A stretch of 64,000 nucleotides of DNA, taken from Cephalotus follicularis. Its lineage: Eukaryota; Streptophyta; Magnoliopsida; Oxalidales; Cephalotaceae. This document shows positions 36,460 to 48,215 of the stretch, piece by piece; positions within the stretch are counted from its first letter, which is position 1, and each line of letters begins with the position of its first letter. The stretch spans positions 259,085 to 323,084 of the forward strand of contig BDDD01000982.1 of the NCBI GenBank assembly GCA_001972305.1. Direction: 5' to 3'. A program made the translations under genes and the position numbers. Below the pieces are notes generated by a model. It had not been told where the DNA came from. It saw only the letters and a list, made by a program, of their open reading frames with translations, and ran no database searches.

Positions 36460-38019
36460 ATGGATGGTCGAAGAAGGCGCGGAAGGCGTAGGCCCGTGAA
36501 TGAGGATGTCCCAGAGGATGTGAATGTTGGAGGGGATCATAATGCTCCACCAGAGGCAGTGCCGAATGTGAGAGACCCCATGGACCGCATCGCCGACTAT
36601 ATTCAGCAGCAGATAGCTGCCAATCAGCAACAGATGGCCGCTCATGCAGCCAATATGGAGGAGATGAGGAGGATGTATGCTCAGGCTCAGCCGATGGCTC
36701 CAGCTCAGGGTGCGCATGATGATGGTAGCCGGTTTGGCAGAAACCTAGAGAGGTTTATGAGACAGAATCCACCCAGTTTCAGGGGAGAGTTGGATGCTAC
36801 CGCCGCTGAGAGGTGGCTACAGGACCTTGAGAAGATTTTCGAGGTGATGGAGTGTTCTGATAGGCAAAAATTGAGGTTTTCCGTTTACCGTCTATGGGGA
36901 GAGGCCACTCACTGGTGGGAGATGGTCAGTGCTAAATGGGAGGATACTGGAGTTGTAGGCACCTGGGAGGGGTTCCAGGAGGAGTTTCTGGTAGCGTATG
37001 TGACGCGCATTGAGCGTGAACCGAGAGAGACGGAGTTCCTGGAGCTACGTCAGGGAGAGATGACTGTGGCCGAGTACCAGGCCAGGTTTGTTGAGCTTGC
37101 CAGACATTCAGCCTACTTGGTAGCAGATGAGGAGAAGAAGGTCCAGAGGTTCTTGAGGGGCTTGCGACCGGATCTTTGGTCTCGGATTAGAGTGATGGAG
37201 CTTGGTACCTTTGTGGAGGTTACCCAGAAAGCCAGGCTGTTGGAAAGTGTGTTGAATGAAGACAAGGCTGAGAGGGCTCGAGCACAGCAGAGCAGGCAGA
37301 CACAGAGTCAGTCTAGACCAGCATCGTCGAAGTGGCAGGGCAGTGGTTCCCCAACGAAGTCCCCGAGGAACAGGAATCAGCAGACAACATCACAGGGTGC
37401 TCCTAGTCAGGGAAGTGATGCTAGGACTGGGGTTTGTTACCACTGTGGTCGTGCAGGTCATCAGCAGAAGGATTGTTGGCTGAAGAAAGGGTTGTGTCTG
37501 AGGTGTGGCATAGCGGGGCATTCCGTGAGGGATTGCCCGAGAGGGACAGCGACAGCGCCCACTGGGCCAGCTAGTGGTAGTGCTTCTGCAGCAGGACCGT
37601 CACAACGAAGAGATACCGGCAAAGGCATAGTGAAAGGTAGAGTTTTCGTTCTCACTCAGACAGAGGTTCCAGAGTCTACTTCTGTTGTGGGAGGTACTGT
37701 ATATCTTTATGGTTTCTCTACTAGAGCTTTGATGGATTCAGGAGCGTCACATTCTTTCATTGCTTCCCGTTTTGCATTATGTTTGGATGTGTCTCCTGTT
37801 TGTATGCCTTTTGTCCTTGATGTGAGCACACCTTCTGGAGGCTCTTTGTGTGCAGACTCGGTGTACCGAGGTTGTGAGCTTTCTGTTGCAGGTGTTATGT
37901 TGAGTGCAGACTTGATCGTGCTACCCCTTTATGACTTTGATGTTATCTTCCATGTTGAGGGGATATGTCCGAGATCCTTTGCATGTCCTGGACTTTGCTT
38001 CAGTTCCGGTGCGAGATGA
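36460..38019 (+). CDS. gag-protease reading frame of the reduced chromovirus (519 codons)
   Basis: This is the longest open frame in the window. The chosen start MDGRRRRGRRRPVNED lies about 90 bases after the primer site. Residues about 105-270 form a Ty3 gag capsid domain (AERWLQDLEKIFEVMECSDR, GEATHWWEMVSAKWED, VAEYQARFVELARHSAY, RFLRGLRPDLWSRIRVME). A serine/glutamine-rich linker follows. Two CCHC zinc knuckles begin at residues 326 (CYHCGRAGHQQKDC) and 346 (CLRCGIAGHSVRDC). The aspartic protease motif ALMDSGASHSF has its catalytic D at residue 426. Gag and protease look whole for this lineage. No polymerase is encoded here, so these products could only serve particle formation or compete with relatives' particles. 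Confidence 0.88.
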   Translation: MDGRRRRGRRRPVNEDVPEDVNVGGDHNAPPEAVPNVRDPMDRIADYIQQQIAANQQQMAAHAANMEEMRRMYAQAQPMAPAQGAHDDGSRFGRNLERFMRQNPPSFRGELDATAAERWLQDLEKIFEVMECSDRQKLRFSVYRLWGEATHWWEMVSAKWEDTGVVGTWEGFQEEFLVAYVTRIEREPRETEFLELRQGEMTVAEYQARFVELARHSAYLVADEEKKVQRFLRGLRPDLWSRIRVMELGTFVEVTQKARLLESVLNEDKAERARAQQSRQTQSQSRPASSKWQGSGSPTKSPRNRNQQTTSQGAPSQGSDARTGVCYHCGRAGHQQKDCWLKKGLCLRCGIAGHSVRDCPRGTATAPTGPASGSASAAGPSQRRDTGKGIVKGRVFVLTQTEVPESTSVVGGTVYLYGFSTRALMDSGASHSFIASRFALCLDVSPVCMPFVLDVSTPSGGSLCADSVYRGCELSVAGVMLSADLIVLPLYDFDVIFHVEGICPRSFACPGLCFSSGAR

Positions 38020-38185
38020 CCTATCTTGCGAGGAGTTACCTGTGCGGATCCTGGATTGGAAGACGCAGGTGCTGAGGAACCGAACCATTCCTATGGTAAA
38101 GGTTCAGTGGCAGTTTCACCGTCCGGAAGAGGCAACTTGGGAACGTGAAGAGGAGATGAGGGAGCGTTACTCTCACTTGTTCTAG
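37950..38185 (+). pseudogene. Chromodomain-like tail in the reduced chromovirus
   Basis: The frame reads YVRDPLHVLDFASVPV, SCEELPVRILDWKTQVL, RNRTIPMVKVQWQFHRPEEA and ends RERYSHLF at 38182. It matches the integrase tails at 1790-2069 and 12900-13140, placing this element in the same Tekay group. It overlaps the end of the gag-protease frame in another frame. Confidence 0.82.
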
Positions 38186-38215
38186 TACTACTTTAATTTC
38201 GAGGACGAAATTCCT

Positions 38216-38230
38216 TGAAGGAGGGGTGGA
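38216..38230 (+). other. Polypurine tract of the reduced chromovirus
   Basis: GAAGGAGGGGTGGA directly precedes the 3' LTR start at 38231. It follows the GAGGACGAAATTCC signature usual at the end of chromovirus pol. Confidence 0.85.
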
Positions 38231-40563
38231 TGTAACGCCCGGGATTTTCATTTATGTGTAATATTGCTTTTCCAATGTAATTTTACACCTTGAGTTAATG
38301 AGAACCATGTTTTTCCCCCTTTTGTGGGTTGAATGTTGCAAGAGAGTGTGTTGTGGTGTGTATTTGGTGCAGGGGAAGCCGACTGCCATAGGGAGGCAGC
38401 CGACTGGACCCTTTGCTGAGGCGTGGTAGCCAGCTGCTTTAGGGAAGCAGCCGGCTGGTGGGAGTGTCGGCAGAAACAGCCGACTGCCAAGACAAGGCAG
38501 TCGACTACCATGCGCCAGACAGTCCACGTGCTGTCTGCTTTATGTGACAAAAGGGAGAGTGTTTTGGTTTTTATGGCAGATGGCAAGTGAGGGGCCGGGT
38601 TCCTCTCATTATAACACAGCTTTTGTCTCCTCTTTCTCCACCATTCTCTGTGATTTCAAGAGTGGTTGTGAGTTTGAGAGTGAAAGTGTGTGTGTGTGTG
38701 TGTTGAGGCTTTGAGGAGTTTGTGTTGGAACCGAAAGCTTGGAGGCTTGACAGTGGGAGTTCGGACCTGTGGAAGGTTGCTGGACGTGTCGGGGTTGCAA
38801 GAGCTTCGGATTTGGACATAAAGAGGTGGATTGCAACTCCTAACTTGGAGTTCTAAGGTAGGGGGAAGTCGTTTTTGCAACATAATTTCAATTGTTAATG
38901 TTTTTGATGGTATAAAATGCATGTTTATGTTATGTTGTGAGCTTGGAATGTGTATGTGCATAAATATGTCATTTTGGGTTGTGTTGGGTGTGTGATTGTG
39001 GCTGTTTTAGCAGCTGGTTTTTACACCTGCTGCAGAATCCAGCCGACTGCCCACCTTGGGCAGTCAACTGCCTAGGGGTCCAGCCGACTGTTCTTGGGAG
39101 GCCAGTCGACTACCCGTGTTCGTTTCCAGAAAAATGTCTGCAGAGGTTGTGTAGTCGACTGCTGTAGGTCGGCAGCCGACTGTGGGGGTGTGGACAGTCG
39201 ACTGTCCTGAGGGCCAGCCGACTGTCGAGTGCGGGCAGCCGACTATCTTGGTAGACAGCCGACTGTCTGGTTGTGTAGCCAACTGCCTGGGTAGGGCAGC
39301 CGACTACTTTGAGGGAAACAGCCGACTGCCAGTGGGAGGCAGCCGACTGTTGGGGGCCTGTTTTGCCCGTGAACATATGTATGCATCGTGTATTATGGTG
39401 GTTTGCTTCGTGAAGCTTTATAAACTGTTTTGAGCATTGTGATTATTGAGTTTGAAATGTTATAACACATTCCTGGAAGTGCATTGTAGTTTAACGAAAA
39501 TCATTACTTTACACGAAAATATATGTTTTGAGAAATATATACTTTCGAACCATGAAAATGACTTCCAAAAACACCGTGAACTGAGTTTTGTGATATCGAG
39601 AACCGTGAACCGTGACATCGTTAAAATGAGTTTGTTTTTAGGTATTTTGTTTTATAAACTACTTGGAAAACTGTTTTGAGCATCGAGATGATTGTGATTG
39701 TGATTGAGCTTGACTGTGATTGCTGATTGTGATTTTGATTGTGGGCGTACTAGTTGCGTGGCGGAGATGCCAGCGATGACCAGTGGTCTGGTCGACTCAG
39801 GCGCCAGGAGTTGGCTGGGTGACTTACTGTATTGTGACCTGCTTCGTGCCGTCCGGAGTCGGGGCCGATGTCGGGATGTATGACGTTGGGGCCAGGAGTT
39901 GGCGACGCTCTTCGTACCCACCGTGTACTGTGAACAGAGTATTGTGTTGTCCTTTGGACTTGTTTGAGACCGTGCATCGTGATATTGTGACATCGTGATA
40001 CTGTGATATTGTGACATCGTGTTTTGGTACGTGCATATCTATATTTATATATATATATATATATATATATGCATCGAGATATAGTATGTACTGCATCATG
40101 CATCTTTCATACTTTGGTTTTATTGATATTGTGTTGCTTTTACGACTTTGGCCGAGTGAGGACAAAGGCTAACCCCCTACTGTTGCAGATTGATGCTGCG
40201 TTTTGGATATCGCTGGGCATGGCCGTATCGGACTATGATGTGACGGAGTTTTATGCTTTATGTATTTTGTAAAGTAGTGTAGCGAACATGTTGTACTTTG
40301 GTTTATGTACTAATGTTTTGCTATTGTTGTTGTATCAATTTTCGATCATGCTCCGCTTGTGGGCTTTTTAACTATGTTTTACCGTGGATGTTGTGGGAAT
40401 CATGCGGTATGGGACGCATGGTTTCGTTTGTTTTCAGCTTATATATAAATGCTTCCGCAAGATGATGTATGTTTAAAAGTTTTAAATTTTACCGTTCTCT
40501 GTATAAGTTGGATATCTGTTAAATTGCCATGTTGTATGTTCTTAATGCAAGCGGGGTGTGACA
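38231..40563 (+). repeat. 3' LTR of the reduced chromovirus (2333 bases)
   Basis: Same ends as the 5' LTR. CAGCCGACTG-like arrays lie at 38378-38515 and 39041-39352. It has fewer tandem units than the 5' LTR, accounting for much of the length difference, and a longer GT run near 38687 and a longer TA run near 40037-40070. Confidence 0.93.
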
Positions 40564-41463
40564 AAGGTGGTCTTCTAGACCACAACCGTACCCATCTGCG
40601 ATGCTAAAGGTGGCGGACGGCGGTGGCAGAGGCCAAGACCCAGGGGAAGTAAAAAAAGAAAAGAGAAGAAGGAAGGAGGAGGAGGGAGTTACCAGAGATG
40701 GAGAAGCCGCAGGGATGCTCGCCGCCTCCTCCCGGTCGCCAGTCCGACGTCTCTCTGGTCGTCTCTCCCCCGATCTCTCTGCGCCTCTCTTTGTTCTCTC
40801 ACACGGGCGCTATGCCCGTTTCTTTTAATTAGTCTGGCGCATCTAGAGCCTTCTAGACACGCCCGACTCCATTTTTTTTAGCATAATATATAATAACAAT
40901 ATTAATAGTACTAATATTCTACTCGAGTGTTTTGGACGCTCACGTGTTTTGGAAATCAGCTTCGTAAATGTGACGGGGCGTCATAATCTCCCCCCTTAAG
41001 AAATTTTGTCCTCAAAATTTACTCACATCACGTAGCATAGAAAATTGAATATTGTCTGCTCATCTCGCGTATACTCTCCCAAGTAGTATTTCTTCAGCAC
41101 TGATACGTGAAAAGCTATCATTAATACATTCTAGTTCTGTAGATAAGTTGAATTGGTAGACAAATGCACTAATACATATAGTGGTCTCGAACGATCCAAT
41201 GTCGTTGGAGCTGAGCCTTTCGCAGCTTTCTAACTTAATCACTCTTGTACCGTGATGCCCATAGGAACACCTTTCATCCAGCTGAAACTTCATGCTCACG
41301 CGACATCTGTTTACGAACTCTTCAGTCTACTTTGAGATATCAGTAGGCTCTTCACGTATTACTCTCACCGATATTATCTCAACATGAGTATCTTGTGTTG
41401 CCAACAATACAACATTCTTGGAGGTGTCAAGCCACTAGCCTGAATCTATGAAAGTCATGAGAC

Positions 41464-41551
41464 AAGCCCATCTTAGAACTATTCTCGCTCAAGCATGCTT
41501 AACTGCGGAGTTCTGATGGAATCCCGTGCATTAGTGCTGATATGGTCGCTC
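41464..41551 (-). ncRNA. 5S ribosomal RNA-derived segment (pseudogene) in the LARD
   Basis: Read on the reverse strand from about 41551, the sequence follows plant 5S rRNA from its first bases to about position 78. It includes CAGCACTAATGCACGGGATT, CATCAGAACTCCGCAGTTAA, and GCATGCTTGAGCGAGAATAG. I count roughly ten mismatches over about 86 bases. The downstream part, with the C box, is degraded, so this is not a working 5S gene. Its sense strand equals the element's sense strand. Confidence 0.85.
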
Positions 41552-43817
41552 CTCAAAGTGGTCTAGATCATAGGCGCAGGATTGATAGATGTGAGCCATT
41601 TAGGCAAGTCATTTCAGTATGACTTATATCGCATCATACCTTAGCTGTGTCCATGTCTGTCATATAGCGAAGACCATCGCGACATGCTCCACATGACGTC
41701 AAAAACCACATAAGCCACCTATTCAAGCCAACATGCAAGTTTAAGGGGTCAACAAGGTACATGATCATCATACGTGTCGAGCAACAAACACTTGAACAAC
41801 GGATAAGGAACAAAGTCCTATGTCCATTTTATATTTCGTATCCAACTGCACGAGAAAGGTGCAGTAGCCCACAACACGTCGAATGAACAACGTATGCTTG
41901 GAGCACGCGAACTACAACATGGTCAGCCAACACCTAAAAAGGCATCGGGGAAAAATCTTCCGACGAACAATGGGATTCTATTTCATAAGTATGCAGCACA
42001 GGATCTCAAACGCAATCCACCAATAGTAAGGATGTCTGAAGACAAAACTAAAGAGACATGCGTATTGATCGATCGATGAATCAACATGGGGTCAGCCAAG
42101 CCACACAACCAAAATACTACTCAAGCGCCCCTACGTACACAAGCAAAAATTTGTCTAAACGAACCACAAATCAAGACGATGAATAGTCAATGTCGAACAT
42201 GCGGAAACATCAAGAGAACCAATGGCTTGCATCGATAGGCGCGATATAAGAATGAGTACAAATTTCAGGTGCGGACAATTTAAAGCCAACAATCGAAGCA
42301 TCGTGTACAGAATGCACAGGCTCAAGGCACCATGAAGGCAGTTTGCACATACTCACGTCATCATGCGTACAAATGTAATCACACACAGAAAAACATGCAC
42401 ATTAATACGCATATAAACCTCATGCAAGCACCACATTAAGCGTTCACAATCGCCAAGCAAGAAGTAAAAAGTGCACACAATAGCATGTGTACAAACTCTT
42501 CGTGTGGACAATGAATGCATCACCTACACAAAATGCACACGAGCGCACATCAAGATGCACACGCAACAACCAAGCGCACAACAATTAGCATCAATAGCAC
42601 AAGGGCACAACAATCATAGCATACTCTTCCTCTCGAGAATATAAAGCAGCTGCAATTGCTTGAAGTTTCGTTATTGCTCCATATTAAGTTGCTGGTATGT
42701 TGAACATCTCCTTATCAAAGCTGCGATATTTATCTTCATGTTGTTGTACCAGAAGTGCTCCCTCAAGCGACGACACACTTGGTACTATTAGGTTGTATCA
42801 CGGAAATGAGTTATGACTTTCACAAAACTTACGTATGACAACTTCATCGAGAGACGCACATAACCTGTCCCATACATCCACGTTCCATTGTCACAAAGCA
42901 AGCAGTTAATGCGGTTACAATTCTATCACCGAGCATCGCTGACCCGGTCCTGCAATATTGGTCTCTCCCGAAGAGTAGACGATAGAGTCCCCATGCATAA
43001 GGCTGATAGGATCACGTGCAATGATCTGAAAACTCATCCGAAGATAAGAAAGAGAAGTATAAAGCTTCTTACTCAAAGCATCTGTAATCATGTTTACATT
43101 GGGTATTCGTTAGCATAATTGTAGTCTTTAATCATCTCCACGCAGCTCCACTCGAGGTTTCAATCTCTGTCTATAAGGATCTGCGTAAGGCCGACATTCG
43201 TCCACAACAGATGATGTCATCTAAACATAGCCCTTATAGGCTAATTCCTTCCTTGTACTCCGTTTACGGTTCCACTAACTACTCAAACAAAAAGTACCGT
43301 ACTGGTTGCCTAAACCTCTTCTAACAATTCGTCACTGTCAACGATTCATCACTGCGAAGTAGTACTGGAACATATACAAAAACCATAGAGTAGTTTCGCT
43401 AATGCATTTAAGGTATTCTGTCCGTACATCATGCGCTGATAACTCATCAAGTTTAGAATAGCTAGGCTATAGCCCGCTAGAACTCTGACTCAAACATATC
43501 GATTAAATAAAGGGCTATAAGGAAGATAACGTCATCGCAGCTAACTCGGCCTCTACCAAAACAAGGATAACATCTTAAAGTACCTCCGATTTGAAAGTCT
43601 CTAGCCTTACATCTTACTCTAGCTCTACATGAGCCATCAATCTGGTAACCATAAAAGATCTTACTATTTCTATCTACAATGGAACCGATCTCACTGACCA
43701 CGTGGCATGCTACCGAACACATGACATGCAATGCATGATATGCAAGAGTTCGTAAAACTTAAAACCACTTTTGAAAAACAATTTACGATACAAGTCTAGA
43801 GAATCTAAAACCAAACG

Positions 43818-43828
43818 CCCTGATACCA
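43818..43828 (-). other. Primer-binding site of the LARD-like element
   Basis: The reverse strand reads TGGTATCAGGG, close to the initiator Met-tRNA site. It lies four bases from the LTR end at 43833, which fixes the element's orientation as reverse. Confidence 0.82.
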
Positions 43829-46800
43829 AAACTGTCACACCCGTTCCCGACAACAACTGATACCGAGACGGATACGACAATCACGTGGCAAGCCTCCTTT
43901 CGGAAACCACCACGTGATATCTTAAAACCTAAAATTTCTTTAAAACCATAAGTTAAGCTTTTTGCAAAAACTTGAAAATTTTTCTAACTCTTAAAATTTT
44001 ATGAAAATCGGGCATGTAGTATCCGTTTATCAGACTATGCCCCCTGTAAAGAAAAACACATTTTATAATCACACTCCCGAAGGAGGAATTAACAGTTTAT
44101 AATTGGGCTCAGCCCTCAGCAAACCACAATTTAAAACAGTAAACATAGGTTGGGCCAGCCTCAACCATATTATCAAGCAAAAAGCATAAATATATAGGGC
44201 TCGGCCCTTTAAAAGCAAAACCACAAAAGAAAAACCGTTATATAAAACATAAGTAAATGCATAAATTTAATGATGATGTCATGATAATATTATGCATGTG
44301 TTGAAATCCTGGTAGCATGCCCTGCCTCCGTGGTCAAACATCTACAGCAACAAACTAGCAATCATCTCGTCTCTATCTGGAAGAGAAAGAAAAAGAAGGG
44401 GGTTAGTCCAAATGACTAAGTGAGTAGAAACAAAACATCTCCTGTACATCCATCAAAGAATTGGATGTGCTGAAGAAAATGAGCATAATATAATCAAGTG
44501 TATAAGTACCAAAAATAAATTAATGTAAATCCATAGAAACTAAGCTTAAATCTCAACGATGAAAATAAAAAGGAGCACTAATATGAACAAGACTACATGC
44601 ACGAGGTAGAAGAAAGTACTCCATGGATGCAAACTCAATGCTCAAGGAAAGAACTCTATAATGACAACAAGATCCATAATGAGACCAAGATCCACAAAGA
44701 TAGCATGAACACAAAGGACAACAAAATCCTCAAGGAAATCAAGATCCACCCAGGATATCGAGACCACAAATGGATATCGAGATCACAAGGGATATCAATA
44801 TTCTCGATGCGTAAACGAAATCCACAAATATGAACATAGACATTAACAAAGCGTCATAAATGAAACTCGGAAGTCAGCGATAAATGTTTCTCTAAACAAT
44901 CTCAGAGTTCAAGACTTCCAAAGTACCATGAAATCAGAGTACATGAAAATATCCATAATCGTGGATATGATCAAGAATATAAACTCATGATGGATAGAAT
45001 AAATAAATGAAAGAAATGAAAGACCATCATGGCTCCATGAAAAAACGCTCAAACTCATCAAATGTAATAAAGTAAGAGTCCAACAAATAATCTCGTTGAT
45101 CAAGTCAATACTCCACAATACGATAGACTAGCAATGAAACAAGCAGTGACTCAACAAGGAGGTCCACTGAACAATTACCATACTCAAGGCAATAATCAAA
45201 TATATACGAGTCACAATAATATCAAATATCTGGATATCAAAGCATAAAGACATGATCATAACTCAAATGACAGTATCAATATCAAGAATGTAATATGTGC
45301 CCAAAAATATCATAAACATATAAGAGGATGCTGGTACCTATCATATCACTGCCTCATATCCCCGCCAAATCACATGGTGTCATATCATAACCCCGCCAAT
45401 TCACATGGCGTCATATAATAACCGCTGCAACAATAATATCAGGCCAATAGGCTACAGGATGTGATCATCATCCATCATACATCGGTGCAGAGTGCCTATG
45501 GTAAGCATAACATCCAAACCTCGCACGAGGGGCCGGCATATACCGCAAGGACCCTAGCCCTCGCCGAGAAAACCCGCAAGCACACTCAACCTCATCTGAG
45601 GGACCCACGTGCAATATATATCAACAACCAAATACTGTCCAATAGGAGGGTAATGGAGCAGCTCTGTTGTACTCACACTCAGCATACCGTCATAGACAAT
45701 AGTATGCCGCAGATCCAGGTATGGAACCCGGGGACAATTTCCACATAACACCCCATCATAGACCAATGGGCCTACTAAGTAGAGTTGAGCATCGAACATA
45801 TACCATTCCTTGGACCGGTAATACATATCCATAATCCCGGTGCCCAACATCAGAATATAGATAGTTAACCATATAACAAGTCACAAAGTCACAAGTGTGA
45901 GAAGGTGACCAAGTCACCCAGAGCATCGAGCATATAACCGCTCGGAATCACATCACAATCATGAATACGTTAACAGAAGACAACTGGGATACAAATCCCA
46001 ACCAAGATCACATATCACAAGAAAATAGGGCACATATGAAAACAACAGGACTCTAAAATAATGAAGAAGTGAATATCTCAATGAATCAACATATCGAGTG
46101 CGGAAATCAATACAAATCAACAAATCCGATTATCATAAGCCATCTCAAGACAGAACCATAAAAGGGTACAAACATCATCAAGAATAATAAGAACAAGGAA
46201 AGTCAAAGAAGGGAAATGTCCATTAACAACAAGGTTGTGCAAAGGCACATGGCCACATGACAACCATTTCTTACAAAAGATAGGAATTTCTCAACGGTAC
46301 CAACAACGAAGCTCAATTATAACAATACGGAAATAGAATGAGTATAGAAATAGCGAAGAAGAAAACACCTATCCGCGGAAGCCGAGCGGATATAATAGTA
46401 GAGTCATATGAATGTACAACTTATAACGTCTCATACCAATCAGAAAGTTCAATGCAAATACCAATAAAGGATCCGAAGTAAACGATTATGGACTCAATTA
46501 CATATCGGACAATCAACAAGTCATTTTAGGGTTCAGTCGAGAATGTCAATAAAGGATTCCAAGAAATAATAATGGAATCATCATATAAAAAGTCATATCA
46601 CATGGAGGAATCACACAACTAGGGCTATCAACAAGTCAGATGAATCACAAACGTAAGAATAACAATAAGGATACATATCCATCATCAAGAATAACATGAA
46701 TAGTAAGATAAAGGAAGGAGATGTTCTACTCACTGATTTACGGAAGGTAACAACCGCTGGTTAACCCCTCGATGGCTCCGGATCGAATACAGGATTCCAA

Positions 46801-47773
46801 GTCTACAACGTTATTACATAACAATATCCATAAGCATACTTTCCTTGCTTATATAACGAGAGATGTATAAAATGTACATATAGGCTATATGATCTCTATA
46901 TTCCCAATTTTACTCTTACTAGAATCTCTAACGTCCATGAACCTCAAAGATTCATTAGCACACCATTCACATATACTCTCTTAGAAACTTATAATACATT
47001 TTCAACGTATTCATATAATCTCCTTATCGCTTATAAATGCACAACACCACTTACATAACTTTACTATCTCATTTTTACACTTTCCACTAATAGTATCCAT
47101 GTTTCACCTATATATACACATATGCAAGTTATATTCATATATCCATTCAATTTCGACTCTTAATACTCAATAATTCCAACATTAACATACTCATACAAAT
47201 ACCGTTCATTAAACCCTTAAACACTTTCAATTCTATGCTTGCACATGAACATATGTTCTCAATTATTCACTATATAAACTAGAACCTCTACACAATATGT
47301 AATGAAAGACTACAAGAGGGGGGTGAATTGTAGACTTTAAATAAATTATGAACTTTTTCGAAAATTAGCCAAAATAGAAATTAAACTAACAATTCAAAAA
47401 CAACAATTATATTCAAACAATTATACTAACAAAAATAAAGAGATAGAGTAGAAGAATGCAAACACAGTTTTATAGTGGTTCGGCTTAATCTCTTACCTAC
47501 GTCCACTTTTCTCAAGGATCTCCTTGAGTTTCCACAAGTATCCGACCTCAAATACAATAGTTGTGATTGACCTCAATCACACATACAAAGAGTTCACTCC
47601 CCTCAAATATTTGAACAAATACAAGAATGAATAGCTTTTTGTATCACCTCTCAAAGGCTTGATATAGACTAAATTTGCTCACAATAATAGCTTGAAATAA
47701 GACAAGAACAACTCAAAGTAATGCTATGTTTGTTGTATGACTTGGTTGATTGTTCTTGGTTGTTCTTGAGCCC

Positions 47774-47781
47774 TATTTATA
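47774..47781 (-). promoter_or_regulatory. TATA box of the second Sirevirus LTR
   Basis: The reverse strand reads TATAAATA about 115 bases downstream of the motif array. The equivalent site in the other LTR is 59517-59524, which is the one that would drive the element. Confidence 0.68.
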
Positions 47782-47896
47782 CTATTTTTAATGATATAGC
47801 CGTTGTGTAATGTCTTATAAACATTGGAGTAATTTTGGAAACTTTGTCCTTGAATTGTGGATTGATAAGATATCATCTGACTGTAATTCCAGATAA

Positions 47897-48215
47897 AAGA
47901 GTCACCGATTTTAATATAAGCATCGACTCTTCATGTGCTACAAGTTTGATATTAACTGTCGCCTCTTGATGCCTTGTGTCATTCGTAGACATTGAATTTT
48001 GATGCTGGCGCTTTGAATTAAACTGCTGACCCTTTGTGCTAGACTGTCGCCACTTTCAATTTGAGAGCTGGCGTTTTGTGCTAGAGTGTCGCCACTTTCA
48101 ATTTGAGAGCTGGCGCTTTGTGCGTTTTTAGTAGTCGACTATTTCATATTAACTCTTGACGCCTTGAAACTTACAATCCCAGAAGCGCTGACGCTTTCAA
48201 TTTTACTGTCGACAG
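47897..48215 (-). repeat. Array of GTCGCC/GTCGAC-type words with 42-base duplication
   Basis: About a dozen units include AGCATCGACTCTT, ACTGTCGCCTCTT, GATGCTGGCGCTTTG, TGTCGCCACTTTC, GAGCTGGCGCTTTG, TAGTCGACTA, GAAGCGCTGACGCTTTC and CTGTCGACAGTTTG, spaced about 20-30 bases. The same array is at 59640-59958 in the other LTR, where some units are closer to the consensus (AGCGTCGCCGCTTTT, GAAGCGTTGACGCTTTC). Confidence 0.85.

Larger units (their letters stand above)
33989..40568 (+). mobile_element. Reduced Tekay-type chromovirus with both LTRs
   Basis: The element spans 33994-40563: 5' LTR 33994-36351, internal 36352-38230, 3' LTR 38231-40563. The target duplication is GAGGT at 33989-33993 and AAGGT at 40564-40568, one base different. 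The unfilled site is visible in the sister LTR near 60682-60700 (GGGAAGAGGTGGTCTTC). The internal part is only 1.9 kb, with a long open gag-protease frame and a chromodomain-like tail; reverse transcriptase, RNase H and most of integrase are not seen. It is therefore broken and non-autonomous. The LTRs differ by about 4 percent in a 370-base sample, giving an age near one to one and a half million years under the assumed rate. Confidence 0.92.
30498..40985 (-). mobile_element. 3' LTR of the LARD-like element (family A), truncated, hosting a chromovirus
   Basis: Sense is reverse. The sense start is at 40985 (reverse-strand TATGACGCCCCGTCAC), next to a polypurine tract and a pol-end signature. 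The sense end is lost at about 30498. LTR sequence is 30498-33993 and 40564-40985, interrupted by the chromovirus at 33994-40563. Compared with the LTR at 43833-61115, sampled stretches differ by about 3 percent. Both share a tandem doubling of the CCCCGCCAAATCACATGGCG block (31406-31470; 45360-45423), so they are the pair of one element. Confidence 0.83.
40986..43832 (-). mobile_element. Non-coding internal region of the LARD-like element
   Basis: On the reverse strand a primer site (TGGTATCAGGG, 43818-43828) follows the 5' LTR, and a polypurine tract (about 40986-40997) with a GAGGACAAAATTTC pol-end signature precedes the 3' LTR. No gag or pol motif is recognisable in the 2.85 kb between. 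Long LTRs (about 4.5 kb) around a non-coding core fit the LARD class (large retrotransposon derivatives), which depend on other elements. A 5S rRNA-derived segment lies at 41464-41551. 42350-42620 is simple, rich in CACA/GCACA words. Confidence 0.78.

Noticed and set aside
36460-38019. Long CCHC zinc-finger reading frame as a host gene
   Set aside because: It lies between a primer site and polypurine tract flanked by two matching LTRs, and its order of capsid, zinc knuckles and protease is that of retrotransposon gag.
40986-43832. Hidden host gene in the LARD core
   Set aside because: No frame longer than about 85 codons, no domain motif, and retroelement signals at both ends.
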